A DNA stretch of 64,000 nt from Arthrobotrys musiformis (GCA_036971715.1 JAVHJL010000002.1:1582501-1646500), one strand, 5' to 3'. Positions 33,326 to 46,105 are shown, counted from the stretch's first letter. Notes: a model not told the origin generated them from the letters alone. Numbers and translations are program-made.

Positions 33326-36060
33326 ATGAGAAGAACGACCAAACGAAAGGAGCAGTCAGGCTCCCCAACCAAGGATGCCGGCGATTCCACTAAAAGAATG
33401 CGACAGACCAGTTCAGTAAGCTACCTTTCTTCCCTCCAGGCTCGGCTTGACCTTCGAGAAATCGGATATTTAAGGGGAACTACTAACCTGGAATCTCAAT
33501 CGACTCAAAGCCGGCCTCTTTCGACTTCTCGGAAACGCAATCCGTTGCCGACTTCGGTAGAGCTGCCCTGAAGGTAGTCAGGGAAGCAACAGAATCTCGA
33601 CGGTGAGTTCAATTCCCATCATCGGCACCATCACCACGACTATCGCCATGCTTCTGTTGCTCCTGCTGCCTCTGCTTCCTTCTGTCCGATGCTCGATGAC
33701 CCAGTGGCCATGGCCATCCATTCCCTTCAGTCGGTGTTGATATTGGCTGTAGTGGTTATGGTTATGGTGGTGGTTGTGATACGAGTTGTGACTTGGAGGT
33801 TGGAAGGTTGGTAAGCTTGAAATGGAGATGAGCTTGGGGAGAAAGAGGGTATTAAATGCGGGGACGAAACACGGCCTTGCAGCTTTGCTTGATTGATAAG
33901 ATGTCCAGACTAACGTGCATTGGCGGACGAGCAGGGGCATTTTACTCGCATCCAACTTTGAGACGCTCCCATCCAAGGTAAGCAAGCATTCCTCTTCTTA
34001 TCACCATCAACATTGCCATTGCCATCGCCACCATGATATCAGAAGCTTCAAGCTCCCCAGTGGACCACTGCCCATTGGCCCCAGAATGCCAGCTGCAGCT
34101 ATCCGCCCAATATCTTGGCAGCACCCCTCCAGTATCGTACCTGCATATGCGGATACACGGGTGTCGCTGCAACTAGGCATCTCCTCAGGAACATGGATTG
34201 GCTAATTCCACACCCTCTTGTGTTGTCGCGACCTCCAGGCGGACCTTCCAGAGTACTACACTGTAATCACAGATCCAATTGCTTTGGACACAATTGAAGT
34301 AAGTCACTTCATCCCCCTCGGAGTCCAAGTCGTGATATATTTTGATGGCTTTTACTAATTCTCGATTTTTAAAAAATTTGTCATTGTGTTGGATTTTCGT
34401 AGTCGAAGCTTGATTCATACAAGTCAGTTCAGGAAATACTAGAAGACTTCCAATTAATGGAAGCGAATGCGAACACCTTTAACAAGGCCAATTCTTTGAT
34501 TGCCCAGTTCTCAACAAAGATTCGAGCCATAGTTGAAGATCTCGTGACCGCATTCAACGCAACGCCCTCGAAGACGGGTAGTGCTGCCCCAGAATCAAAC
34601 GGGCCATCGTACAAAACAGTCCAAGACGAACTATTGGGCATCTTGAACAGCATTTTAAACGAAGTCAGAGACTCTAGGTATGCCCATAGCCTCCCTAAAC
34701 ATTTTTACCACTCCCCCCCTAACCCCTTTCGCAGTGGTCAGAGCTTCGTTGGCGACTTCTTTAGGTCGCTCGTTCCCAAAAAAGAATATCCCAATTACTA
34801 TCAAATAATCAAAAATCCAATTTCCCTAAGGGAAATCGAACGCAAAGTGAAGAATAAAACATACCCGGCTGAAACAATCGCACCATCTTTCGAAGATGAC
34901 ATGTTTCTTATGCTCGCGAACTGTGCGCTCTTCAATGAGCCAAACAGTGAGGTCATGGCGGACGCCAGAATCTTGGAGGTATGCCCAGGAACCATAAACA
35001 TGAGCACCATGCACATTGCCCAAGTCATAATATGCTAATGGAGATTGTAGGCGTGGTTTATTGCTACCATGGCAAGGAAGAGAAAGGAGCTAGGATTGCC
35101 ACCTAGAGCCCTACCTCCACAGGGGAGTCAGACGCAAAATCAAGCAAAGCCCGAGGATCCCGAATCCAAGCAGCCTCGTGTGACCCTAAAAATGAACGGA
35201 CCTAAAAAAGCAGGAAGTCCCGCTTCCATCTCTGCTACTAATTCCGGACGCGCCACAGCAGCTTCGACCCCCGCCGCACTCAGTGCCGCTCAGTCGCCGC
35301 CTCCAGGCCAGGAGTCACTTGGCCGAAACCCGTTCCAATCCTCCCGCTCGCCCTATCCGGCCGCTGCGAGCCCTGCAAACATCGTCTCAGAGAAGTCGCT
35401 TTCTCCGGCATTAGCCGCAGCTACACCGCAGCCGCAACCTGCTACCCCCGTAGCTGCAGTACCAAAGCCAGTACCAACCGTCCCCAGATACGCAGATTTT
35501 AGGTTGAACCCCAACTCAATTAAGAATGGTTTGATGCACCAGCCTGGAGAGCCGTCAAACTACTCAATATTACGGCGCCCCGGGACTTGTAAGTAAATTC
35601 CGCACCATCATCTCTCAGTCGAAATACTTTCATGCTCACATAACCATGTTAAGCCGGACAAGATTCCCCAATCCAAGCCATCGTAGTTACGATCCAATCT
35701 GGCGAAGCCAACGGATCCCGAACCATCGTCATTCGCCCCGAAGACGACAGGTGGAGATGCGGTTCCATAATTTATCTGAACCCAGGGCAAAGCAATGTCC
35801 GTTTTGAAATTTACACCCATTCGAATTTTCATTCAGGCACTCGTGGTTTTTGGGTCCAGCACCCGGGCCACCATCCTACGCCACTTTCAATTCCCCCATT
35901 AGGATCTGGGAAGCGTTGTGTCTATGATTTCAGGGTGACCCCCGGAAAAGAAAACTTGCTTGAGTTCATTTCGGATATGGTTGTCATCAACAGCCAGAAC
36001 AACGAATACATTGAAAGAGCTGTCTTCTGGTTCAACCTTACTATCAGCCCTGCCCTCTAG
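33326..36060 (+). CDS. RSC4: RSC4-type tandem bromodomain protein of a chromatin remodeller, eight exons (582 aa)
   Basis: Exons 33326-33415, 33511-33602, 33935-33977, 34239-34298, 34403-34677, 34735-34978, 35051-35588 and 35654-36060 join to 582 aa. Two bromodomains are visible. The first (about residues 45-165) carries LPSKADLPEYYTVITDPIAL and NANTFNKANS. The second (about 175-285) carries FFRSLVPKKEYPNYYQIIKN and ANCALFNEPNS. Each has the F-N pair expected at the acetyl-lysine pocket. A Pro/Ala/Ser linker (about 285-425) leads to a compact C-terminal region (QAIVVTIQSGEANGSRTIVI to WFNLTISPAL) as in Rsc4, a subunit of the RSC remodeller that reads acetylated histone H3. Intron 1 has a perfect TACTAAC branch. 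Intron 2 (332 nt) and intron 3 (261 nt) are the least certain in their interior. Intron 5 (57 nt) is frame-neutral and stop-free. Confidence 0.9.
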
Positions 36061-38566
36061 AAGAGGAAAGTGCAAAATAATACGGGAGATAAAATGAAGG
36101 AAGACGATAAAAAGGGTAAAGATAACTCGGATTACCCCCCCGAAGTCCCCTTGGACCAAATTGACCCTCGCCTTTTCCAAATTTGAGGTATCTGGTGACA
36201 TCCTCTAACTCGGATAAAAGGCTCAGACACCCACACTCCCCGGTCAACTATTCTACAATACTCCCGATTCCTCAAGCATAGCATTTTCATTTTCGCTTTT
36301 TTTCGTTTTCCACGAGGAGTTGTTTTCTTATGGGTAATTGCTTTAACTTCTTTTCCCCCGATTTTCCTTGATCCTAACATATTTTTTCCTTCTTCCTTTC
36401 CGCGTTTATTCATGTTGTCATTTTCATCCGTCGTCGAAGCGCTCTTTCTTATACAGCCTTCTACCACACGGGTACCTTTTGTATCCCCGTCTCGGTTCTT
36501 TACTATTATTTTTTTCCCCTTCCTACTCAAATGGAGATTTGTTCTTTCTCCTTCGCAGATGCATCGCTTTAAGATGGCAAACTCATAAGCTACACCTTCA
36601 ATAAACTGACTTTCCCCTCCCTCCCTCCCTCCCTCACCTCCTTCCCCCGATATAACGTGGATCAATGTATTATACAAAGAGGCATCTTCCCCCCTTTTCC
36701 ACAATATCCCTCTTTGTCCTTTCCGATTAGCTTTTGTTCTGAACAGGTATTAAAATGGCGCAAGAACTTTTTTTAAACTACAATTACTCTGTTCTTACTA
36801 CCTTCATATTAGTACACACCATAGGGAGGGAACTAATCGTTCTCACACCCTGCCGTAAAATTAAAACACATTTCATGCTTACTATTATCGGCCTTTGGCC
36901 TATACTTGTATCTCGAGACTTTATCCGTACATGTATACACGTACAGAAAATCCCCTAGGGTAGAAAACGAATGATTAGTTTGAGCATATTGCGTTGCGAA
37001 GCAGCGAAATCCAACGTGGTTGGAACGTTGAATTCGAGGTTCTAGATTACAGGGATGATCCAGGCACAGAAGGGGCTTCCGAGCCGGAGGGATGATGGGG
37101 AATATTAATATTAATACGAGCACGTATTCGCTTGGATAAAGGGAGGATTATTTGATGCAATATGGGGTTCCCGGCGCCGAGGTTTGGGTTATAAAATTTA
37201 TTGAGAGGGATATTTGGTGAGATATACCTACCTACGTAGGTATTTACGTTTCTATTTGAATTGGTTTTCTTTGGAAATATAGGCAAACATTATCTCGTAA
37301 ACTAGATGCTACAGTGTCTTATACCACAGATTTAGCACTTAGAGGTAACTTGAAGGGATTGTAGCAGACCTGAAGACCTTGGTCCAATTAGAATAAGGTC
37401 ACAAGTCGACTCGCATCTTCTGCGTCAACTCGGAAGCCCATGCTAGTTACCGCAGCTAAAAGATACTAGTATATATACACACAGGCAGATGAGATTCTAG
37501 AGGTCAACTAAAATAGGTAATTACTTAAATTGAACAACCCACCAGACTAGCTATAACCGGCACTTTACTCCGTCGTATCACTCGTACTTTCCTCATGCCC
37601 CCACGAACTAAAAGTTCAAAAGATAAGAAGCTGACAAATCATAGATATTCCTCAAGCTTCGGAATCCTTTCTACAAGTTCAACTTAATTTTAGAGAGTTC
37701 TCTTTTTGGGGGGTGTTCACATTGAGGTCGGTACATGATTAGGCAAATAAGCGTGGGGCAAAGATTCGGTGGGCCCGATGCAATGCAGTGCAATGGAATG
37801 CTATAGCTATAGATCGATTCAGACCGATTCGATTCAAACTGCCAAGTATGATATATCCGGATTTCCAACCTATCCACTTCCTTCCTTCCAGACCCCCAAG
37901 GCCTTAAGGGAAGTACTGCCTAGCATGATCAAATCGCTGGCTGCGAACTTACTTGAATTCAACTTCCATACGTGCATTCCTTTTTTTTCCCTTCAAAATA
38001 CGGCGCGGCTGTGTGCGATACGCCTTCCACGCCTTCTTTTCCTTCATTTCCTCCTCTTTCCCCTACCTAAACTAGCTAAAGGCAAGATGGACGTTGGTTA
38101 AGTTTATATTTCCAGTATAGGTCAGAGAATTCGAAACTTGAGCCTATCTTTTCCAGCTGCAGCTAGGCATAAAGCGATTCGAAGAAAGTCTCGCTTTCAT
38201 GAAGAGAAGGGATCGAAGGCTATGGGGGGCACGATCATGCATTCTCGCATGTGCACACATTTATGTACACCAGAAGCCTCGCATACCAATAGGCTGTAAG
38301 TGAGGGGCAAAAACCGGTTTGAAAAGAGGAGAGCCTTAGTTACATGTAATTACAAGCACCCGCGCAATTTGAACATCCACGGGTTCACTAATGGACATAC
38401 GTATGCGGGTATGTGTACGTGTATATCTCGCGGCAACGGCGGATTATAATTACCCCCCCCCCCAAATTCAATCTTCTGGGAAGCAAGGATTGGTTTTAGG
38501 GAAACACTCCCAATTCGTGGATCACCCTAAGGCTAGGAACGAGACCACCAACTCAGTGATAGATAA

Positions 38567-38605
<39 letters not shown>

Positions 38606-40432
38606 CTAGCATCGAATCCGGATATCCAGGCACTTGAGGCAAATTTTTGTCATGAAACCTAGAATATCAAATATTTAAATATGCATGAGTCATTTTGGAT
38701 GCATGTTTAGCTTGGATAGATGCCCTCTGCAAGTACTTGAGCGCACCATGCAGTGTCGTTCTTCCTTTTCTTCTCAGCCTTGAGAAAACTGTCTGCGGTC
38801 AGATATGAACCTCATGGCCTGCAAAATGAATGTTCATGTATGGCTTGTATACATACATGTAGTATCAATTAATATAAGGAACGGTGGGTTCTAAGTTGAT
38901 TTGCATTGCCGGTACGTTATCTACAAGAATCTGTAATATTAATGGCTATGATGTATAATCTGCATTCGATCAGAAACATGGAGGGAATTGCCACGGGATT
39001 TTTTTTAAAAAAAAAAATTTGCGAGATCACAATATTACTTCCCCAGTAGCAGTATATATCTCAGCCTTTTCAAGATAATTGCCTCGAATCCGGGCTAGCG
39101 GCGACCTGTGGGCAAGTTTCCTAGGTACTATATGCACTCCAAAGCCACCTGCAACTAGATAAGTAGCAGCTAGTCTTGAGGCCATCTTCGCCCAATAAAT
39201 CCCGGCCCCAGCCCAGTTCATGCAACAACAACCTAAATTGCAACTTTTCCCCAGTCCTAGCTAGCCTCGAAGACTCACACAGGCCAAGCCGTTACGCACA
39301 CTTGAACCTCATGATGGCGCTCGTCTACGCCGCGCCACCGAAAACGTAGCTGCTAGGGTCTACCTGCGTGCCTGGACTTTTACATGGTATATGTATCGAA
39401 ATGTATACAGATTGATAATATCATCGAGAATATCTCTCAGCAAAAAGCAACACATTCGATCGATCGGGTCGTATTTTCTTAGTGGTTCTTTTATTGCTAG
39501 ATGCGCCAAGGCACGCTCGGAGTAATAATTGAAGAGCTCGGGTGAACCCCTCCATGCTGCTTATATCGCACCGACAACCCTATACACATCGAATTTATAT
39601 AATCCCCCAGCTACGTACGCATGTATATCTACGAGACATGTATGGCGTATTGAGAATGAGGGGTAAAATATGTAAACCTAAATGTAAAAACCATCCTAGG
39701 GTGGGTATAGTATATAACAGATATGGGGTGGTCTATAAAACCGCGTTTAGCTAGCTGAGTCGGGACACCGCCGCTTCCTCCTTCCAACTTCAAGTTGATC
39801 AACCTAACAGGGTCTAAAAAGGTTTACTTATTGCAGATAGTACTAGCATTGTAGGGAAATATATATAGTTGCAGTGCTGGTAGCTTTGAGGAGTCTTCCC
39901 TCTGACTTCGGCTCGAAATTTTAAAGGGTCCACTGATGCCTCTCGAACCGACTGGAGCCATTTTACTTAAATACTGTACTGGAAGCTAATCAATCAATCA
40001 TCATCTAAACTATTTGGGAGGTTGCAGACGACACTACGTATAAGAAATACAGGATGCGTGGCGTATGTATGTAGAAGAAACGGGTAAAAAAGTGGAGAAC
40101 CGTTAACTGTTAGGTTAGGTTGGGGGATGGTATGGCGGTGGGAAGCGTTGAATTAGGGAAGGGAGGAAAAGGTTAGATGCGCATATGCAAGATACCTCAC
40201 CGTCATAAGAGGTCAATCGCCAAGTTATTTTTTGGTCCAGAATGCTGATAAACAAATAGTTATAAATGGCCCCTCTATTCCCGACTCCAAATATTTTCTG
40301 ATCAAGCAACTGCTTAAGAGATCTCCCTACATACATACCTTCAAGCCTTGTCTGTGGTTTACCGGTCTTTTCATTCACATACATTTTTTACGGATCTATA
40401 TATTACATATAGCGCATACTTTCAAACTAAAA
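36061..40432. other. Intergenic region, 4.4 kb, without a supported gene
   Basis: It contains a CCCT-type run (36614-36640), a 34-T homopolymer (38569-38602) and several CTAGCTA-rich AT stretches. The open frames are short. A 64-codon minus frame at 39027-39221 looks mildly protein-like but has no family or conserved neighbour. Confidence 0.45.
38569..38602. repeat. Poly-T homopolymer, 34 nt
   Basis: An uninterrupted run of 34 T residues in intergenic DNA. The length may be unreliable because of polymerase slippage or sequencing. A poly-A tail of a retroposed element on the minus strand is possible but no body is recognisable beside it. Confidence 0.9.
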
Positions 40433-41853
40433 ATGGCAAAATATTCGGCAAAACAATGGTTCGTCAAGGAGAGGACGGGAGATAGCCTAGAGGTCGATAA
40501 GACTTTCGAGTTGGTAGCGAAAGAACTATCGACGGACGACCTAACAGAAGGGCAGCTCCTTGCCAAATCCCTTTGGTTCTCTAACGATCCTACGCAGAGG
40601 TTGTGGATTAATAAGGATAGTGTCGAGGGGAGGCTCTATAGAGCGGTAATTAAATGATCCTTCCCCTATCATCTTCCGGATACTTCTTCAGCTATAGACT
40701 TTAAGAGTATAAGTTCTCGAACATATTGACTAACTATAATATGTTGAAAAATAGCCAATCCGCAACGGCGAGCCCATGGAAACCTACGGTATCTACGAAA
40801 TTGTCGAATCCAAGGCTGCCGATCACAAGAAAGGGGATTTGGTCTTCGCCAGAGGGCATTGGTCGGATTACTGTGTTTTGGATACCGATTCAAAGGGTGA
40901 TCCTGGAGCTTTCCTTTTCCCAGTGATGGGTGATCCTACTGATCTTTTAACCCTGGGAGTAACTGTAAGGACCGTAGTTTCTATCATGTGGGGGCGGATG
41001 TCTAACATAGATTAATACAGGGAATTACCGCCTACTTTGGCCTTCTCACCGTCGGAGCCGCCACATCGAAGGATAGCACTATTGTCGTCTCCGTAGCCGC
41101 CGGTGCAACAGGGTCATTAGTCTGCCAAATCGCAAAGAACGTCCTCGGTATCAAAAACGTCGTTGGAATCGCCGGCTCTGATACCAAGTGTGAACTTTTG
41201 AAGAAATCTTGCGGCTGCGACTATGCGTTAAACTACCGGTCTCCAAGCTTTAAAGACGATTTCAAGGAAGCTACGAAAGACGATATCGATTTGTACTTCG
41301 ACAATGTTGGGGGTGAGATTTTGGATATGGCACTTGTGAGGATGAAGGAATTTGGAAGGGTGGTTGCTTGCGGTGCCATTAGTTTGTATGATGATATGAA
41401 GGGCCCTGGTGGCAAGGCTGCCTCGGCGGGGATCTCGAGCGATGCTTGGATTCAAGTGGTAAGTCGGCTCTCCCTATCCCCAAAAGTTTTCCGAGGGGAA
41501 AGATTCCGGAGGGAATACATATATCTGGTGAAGTGGTTACTGATAGATAATACATCTGGTACAGGTTTGCCATAAGATTAGGATTGAAGGGTTCATCGTG
41601 TTACAGTTCGCAGACCAGATCATGAAGGCATTGACGGACCTCGGAACTTGGGCTGCGGAGGGGAAAGTTCACCTGATCAAGGACATTTGGGAGGCGAAGG
41701 TTGAGGATGTGCCACAGGGCATGTTGAAGCTATTGAAGGGGTAAGTGTTTTACATATTAATTAATCGCTTGGTTTTCATCGAGAATCGCTACTAACTAGT
41801 GCCACCTTAGTGAAAATACCGGCAAGTTGATCACCAAGGTTGTCCATTCGTAA
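40433..41853 (+). CDS. NADP-dependent zinc-less MDR oxidoreductase (alkenal/prostaglandin reductase type), five exons
   Basis: Exons 40433-40645, 40755-40964, 41021-41458, 41565-41740 and 41811-41853 give 359 aa. The order is an N-terminal GroES-like part (KQWFVKERTGDSLEV, FSNDPTQRLWI, PIRNGEPMETYGIYEIVESK), then GITAYFGLLTVGAA and the nucleotide-binding AAAGATGSLVCQIAK (AxxGxxG). The coenzyme domain continues with IDLYFDNVGGEILDMAL and FGRVVACGAIS. The C-terminus has VCHKIRIEGFIVLQF and GENTGKLITKVV. These are hallmarks of the medium-chain reductase subfamily that includes leukotriene B4 dehydrogenase, 2-alkenal reductases and CurA; they reduce activated C=C bonds with NADPH in the cytosol. 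The zinc ligands of classic alcohol dehydrogenases are absent. The exact substrate cannot be told. The 106-nt intron 3 also reads open for 38 codons past the donor. The gene is convergent with the broken gene at 42153-43481. Confidence 0.92.
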
Positions 41854-42152
41854 ATCTAGTTAGACTTTACGTATTTACTCAACCTGCAGAGTATCGGCTT
41901 ATACACAAAAACCCAACCGCTACCTAGGCTCCGCCCCAAACGTTTAAACGCTTAGGAAGGCATGTATGTACGTACATATGTACATGTGGATTACATCTAG
42001 CTGCAACATTGTATTTCTTACTATACTAGATTCGATATAAATATTAAAATCTCCATATGCCATGAATGATATCCCGAGAGTCCACCCGAGAGGGCAAGCG
42101 CTTCCCGATCGCCCTGATTGCGAATATCCGTAGGACCTGTACCTGCCCCTCT

Positions 42153-43481
42153 TTATGCAACCATAAGAACCATGCCTTGCTTTAAACTTGCTATCTCCTC
42201 CCTCCCAAGGGGATCCCTTCCATCGAAAGCGGTGCGCCTCCGTTCCGCAATAGAGAATGTAGTGATATCTAGTTTATCACCACCCATATTTGGGCCGTGA
42301 TCAGATTTGTAACTTTTCAGATTCGGCGAGAAACCAAATGGGTCGGCTTTGGGCCCTCTATTAGACTCTGGGACTGGAAGCTCAACATCTTCAGTCGCTA
42401 TTTCTTCTTCACACTCTTCGATGAGGTCTACTATGGTCCTCGGGCCCAAAAGCGTGATATCATACTTCACCGCATACGCGAGAATTAGGTTATTGAATGA
42501 GGGTGGTTGCCAGTTCTTCTTATCCTTCCTTGGGCCCAGCTGTTCTGGCTCGTCACCAGTCTCCACGCAGCCGTAGTCGTTAAATACTTTCGCCGCCATC
42601 ATCCATAGCGCCATAATGGTACCAATATTTTTTATCCTAGTATCTGGACCGAGGAGGTTCTCGCGTTCCAATCGAGCAAGCGTCGACATGAACAAGCGCA
42701 CGAGCAAAACACACAATAATCTGACTTTTTCGCCATCATCAGCCCTAAGTAGATTGTTAGTATCAGCCAAAACGTCAAGAAAAAAGAAAAAAGAAAAAAA
42801 AAGAGAGAAAAAAAAAAAATTACAATCAGAGCAAAATATAAACTTACCTGAACATACAAGCAGCTTGGTGTGAATGAAGTACCCCAGCGTCTCACAAATA
42901 ACCCATTTTTCGTCCAAGTTATCCTTTGCCTCATCGAAGTCAAGGACAAGGTTCTCCACCGCTTCTATAATACCATGGGGGCCATGGTCATTATATGTGT
43001 GCATCCCGAATATATCAGGATTGCGTAGACCGCACTAGGAGCGATGGTTGAAAAACTTGTGTTTCCCAGCAACTGTTATTTTCCAGGGGTGGTCCGGATG
43101 CTCTTCTGCAGGCTTGTTGCAGAGGCATGTGTCTCCGCCGTCACATCGTTGCCTGTTAGAGCTACCACCGCCATTTTCTTCATCCTCATCTTCATCTTCA
43201 TCTTCGTCATCTTCGTCATCGTCGTCATCGTCGTCCTCGCCACTGAACGGCGCTTGGCAGATGCAAACGTATTTGTACGCCTTGGTTGGGTTCCTGGTGG
43301 CTAGCTTATAGTTATCATCAAGGTTTCCAGACCCAGAAATTTTGGCCCAGCGCTTGCTTCGTGGGGGCACGGGGAATTGTCCTGCTTCGTTGTCGCTGCT
43401 ATCGCTATTGTCGCTGCCTTCCGGACGTGGCCTTTTGGCTGCCCCACGCGAGCTTCCAGACGCGGCGCGTTTTGGCGGCAT
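42153..43481 (-). pseudogene. Acidic Cys-motif protein gene interrupted by an in-frame TAG and a frame-conflicting intron
   Basis: Starting at ATG 43481 the frame encodes a Lys/Arg/Ser-rich start, a YVCICQAPF motif, a long Asp/Glu run (43170-43250), then CDGGDTCLCNKPAEEHPDHP and WKITVAGKHKFFNHRS. A TAG follows at 43037-43035. The same frame then continues with CGLRNPDIFGMHTYNDHG and NLVLDFDEAKDN, a helical domain with RLFMSTLARLERENLL, to a stop at 42153. I recall related fungal proteins reading straight through the stop position, so the TAG appears to be a lesion. A T-rich intron-like segment (about 42753-42847) has a good GTAAGT donor and CTTAG acceptor, but splicing them shifts the frame; only a weak GTTTAT donor keeps it. 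The gene is either a decaying pseudogene, has a sequencing error, or makes two products. Function is unknown. Confidence 0.55.
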
Positions 43482-44639
43482 TGTAACACAGAAATTGATA
43501 TGTAGTATGGATTAAAAGCTAGGGTCCGATGTACGACGTCCGCACAATGCAATGCAGTAACACCGCAGGATAAATGTGGATGCAGATGGGGATGGAAAAA
43601 CAAGAAGAGAATTGTAACTATAGCTAGCGCTAGACACCAAGGAGAAAACCTCAGACACGAAAATATTAAAGCTGGAAATTTGTTTGCTGTCACGTCCCTA
43701 AGCTCGAGGAAACCCCCATACTTCACGTTACTAACTTGAATTCTATCAAGCTGACTAAGTGGGTCTGACGTCGTCTCTCAACATCCTTGCTCGTTTTGTT
43801 CGCGTTCCTGAGCTGAACCTTGTGTTCAAGACATTTTAGTAGTCTCGCAATGGAAAGAAGGAGTGCGAAAGGGCACCGCCCAATCGATTGAGAACATCGA
43901 ACGAGGAAGGGAAAATATGGTGGAGGGGCGAAATTCAACGCTACCATCAGTACATCAATTTTGGAGGATAAACATAGCCTAATATCAATATATATCAATC
44001 ATTCAATATCGATTGGGATGGAGCTTCAATTCAAATCCGTTTCTGCAACACGCAACAATCCTGTGAAACATTGCGGGGAAACAGCAGGACTATGTAAATA
44101 TCAAGCAAAGCGCCCCACGGCCCCTGGTCCTTGAATGGTCTCATGCCCACTTACCAAATCCGACTGGCGGGGGAATAGCCTACCCGGATCATATCTCGGT
44201 GCTAAACTATCGTAACCGCAGGAGATTGACCCGCCATTGACGTGGCCTATATCCGTTACTAATGATCATCGAAAGCTTAAACAGCATGAAGTTTCGAAAC
44301 TCGAAGGCATTTTTGGCGAGCCTTCGCTTGGAAATCGGGGCTGGTTAATTAACTAGAGATACCCGGCTGAAATAGCCGCGATGTACCTTCTTGTTTTTGA
44401 GAGGAAGCACCCTTCGATTTTCCTTTCGAGAATTTTGTATTATTATCAGTATTATTACTGTTTGTTCCAAATACCTAATGTGCCGGTGTATGTCATAGCA
44501 GCCAACCTATTCGCAGGCCTAGGTGGATTTAAGCGGATTTACCCGGAGTATATAAACTGCAACAATTAGAGGAGGGGCATAGATCTACAGAGACATCTCA
44601 CAATTCATATAAATTGGCAAAAAAGCGGAACATAATTTA
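43482..44639. other. Intergenic region, 1.2 kb
   Basis: No supported gene is seen. The frames that overlap here are short and unlinked to splice signals. Confidence 0.45.
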
Positions 44640-45079
44640 ATCCGGGTGTTTAGAAGCGAAGCTTCGTGACCGTTTCGTAAAACATATAACCGAGAATACT
44701 CCAGCTAAAGAAATAGGCACACCGATATGCCGTCGGCATATCGGTGTAAGGCTTCGTAGATATCGAGAATGTTTCAGTTTGGTCATAATATCGCAACAAA
44801 GTTCGGAAAGACCTCCGTAGGATTGTTTCATCACTCAATGTCTCGGGTTTTCTGCGCGATATCACAGTTGTCGAGGCGAGGGGCCTGGGTATTGAGCGAC
44901 GCATCACGCACTCCAGTTTCGCAGTTGAACAAGGCTACAGCCCGGTGTGAAATATAAATTGACGGGTCCCCCACAAGTCCCTCCGATACTTGCAACATCG
45001 GTTCACATCCTTGCAGCATTCCCGTTAAATACCACGGTAATGTGTCCGTGAATTCGAGCGAAGACTTGTTCCTTGCCAT
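44640..45079 (-). pseudogene. Coding-like segment in two overlapping frames, probable broken or spliced gene
   Basis: From ATG 45079 one frame reads 82 codons with sensible composition (FTDTLPWYLTGMLQGCEPML) to a stop near 44831. A second overlapping frame continues to 44650-44640 with SFRTLLRYYDQTETFSIST and a hydrophobic AYFFSWSILGYMFYE, a likely membrane segment. An intron or a frameshift could join them. No family is recognised. A 29-bp palindrome (44719-44747) lies inside the second frame. Confidence 0.25.
44719..44747. repeat. Near-perfect palindrome, 14-bp arms with one central base
   Basis: ACACCGATATGCCG, a single T, then CGGCATATCGGTGT. The arms are fully complementary. It could form a hairpin or cruciform, or be a dimeric protein-binding site. 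Confidence 0.85.
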
Positions 45080-45367
45080 TGACTGAATATTATAATATGA
45101 CTAAGTACCATAGGTATCAAAACCCTGAAGACGAGAACCACGGCACGGAAACGGTTACAAATTTGGTATGTCTGACGTGATCAGATGGTATCTGAGTTAT
45201 TTTGTGCAAAAATTCAAGCACCGATGCATCAAGGGGGGGCTGACGGAGGGACTGAAGCCTTAAAAAAAAAATGTGGCAATGCTATGTTTGGATAATTAGG
45301 AGACGACAAGGTTTGCCTAACTTGTATCACAAACATGCGAAATTCTATAGAAATGCACAGTTGCGGC

Positions 45368-45781
45368 TTAGATGTATCGATATTTAGCCATTGGATTAAA
45401 ACTGGGTTGCATCGACCGCGTAGATTCGGGTATTTCACAATATAGGCTATCGAAATCCTCCAGGATCCGCATGCAGGAACCGCTAAGCACATTGCGAGCC
45501 TCATGATCACCTTCGATCACTGTACCCCAGAAATCAACGATTAACCGTGCAGCGCGGTTACCGTGGGAATAAAGGTAACCCAAGAAATGTATAGCGTCAC
45601 AGCGCTGCAGCTGCGCAGCCTCAATTCGTGTTTTCGGAATTCGAATATTCACGGACGAAATTTCGAAATGTGCTAAGTATACGTACCTCACGATAATCGG
45701 TTTTGAGCCACAACGGTCAGATATCAATTTCAATAAGGTCTGATCGCAGTTGCCCGGAGCTCTCATAGTCAAAACTGTCAT
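45368..45781 (-). CDS. Hypothetical protein or gene fragment (137 codons)
   Basis: The frame 45781-45368 encodes a protein-like sequence without low complexity (SDRCGSKPIIVRYVYLAHFE, HFLGYLYSHGNRAARLIVDF, RILEDFDSLYCEIPE). Its first Met is internal to a longer coding-like neighbourhood, and GTACGT...GAG signals inside it could be an intron. I do not recognise a family. It may belong with the segments at 44640-45079 and 46106-46456 to one decayed minus-strand gene. Confidence 0.3.
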   Translation of the reverse strand: MTVLTMRAPGNCDQTLLKLISDRCGSKPIIVRYVYLAHFEISSVNIRIPKTRIEAAQLQRCDAIHFLGYLYSHGNRAARLIVDFWGTVIEGDHEARNVLSGSCMRILEDFDSLYCEIPESTRSMQPSFNPMAKYRYI

Positions 45782-46105
45782 CCTGGCCCGTTATCCCGCC
45801 ACACTGATGCATCATGCAGATTGAATGGATTGAAAATGGTGGATGGTACATACAAGTACTTGGAATACAAACCCCAAGAAGAAGAATTGCAAATAACTTG
45901 TCTGGTTTCAATTGGCTCTACGGCTTTGAATTGCTAGGCTTCCGAGATTTCGAAAAATTTTTTTTGATCTTTCTGAAACTTTACGGAAGAAAACGTCAAG
46001 TGATTGGTCCCCTACACCGCGTTGCATATGTGATATTCTTCACATGTAATTGGATATCATGATTCTACCCCCCACCCAATCCAGCACGGTACCTGCGAAG
46101 GAGTG

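Noticed and set aside
39027..39221. 64-codon minus frame with a hydrophobic middle
   Set aside because: No family resemblance, no splice partners and ordinary chance length.
43170..43250. Simple trinucleotide array on the plus strand
   Set aside because: It is the Asp/Glu-coding tract of the minus-strand gene, not an independent feature.
44381..44569. Plus-strand frame with NLFAGLGGF, resembling DNA cytosine methyltransferase motif I
   Set aside because: Only about 20 residues match, no other methyltransferase motif follows, and the surroundings are AT-rich non-coding sequence.
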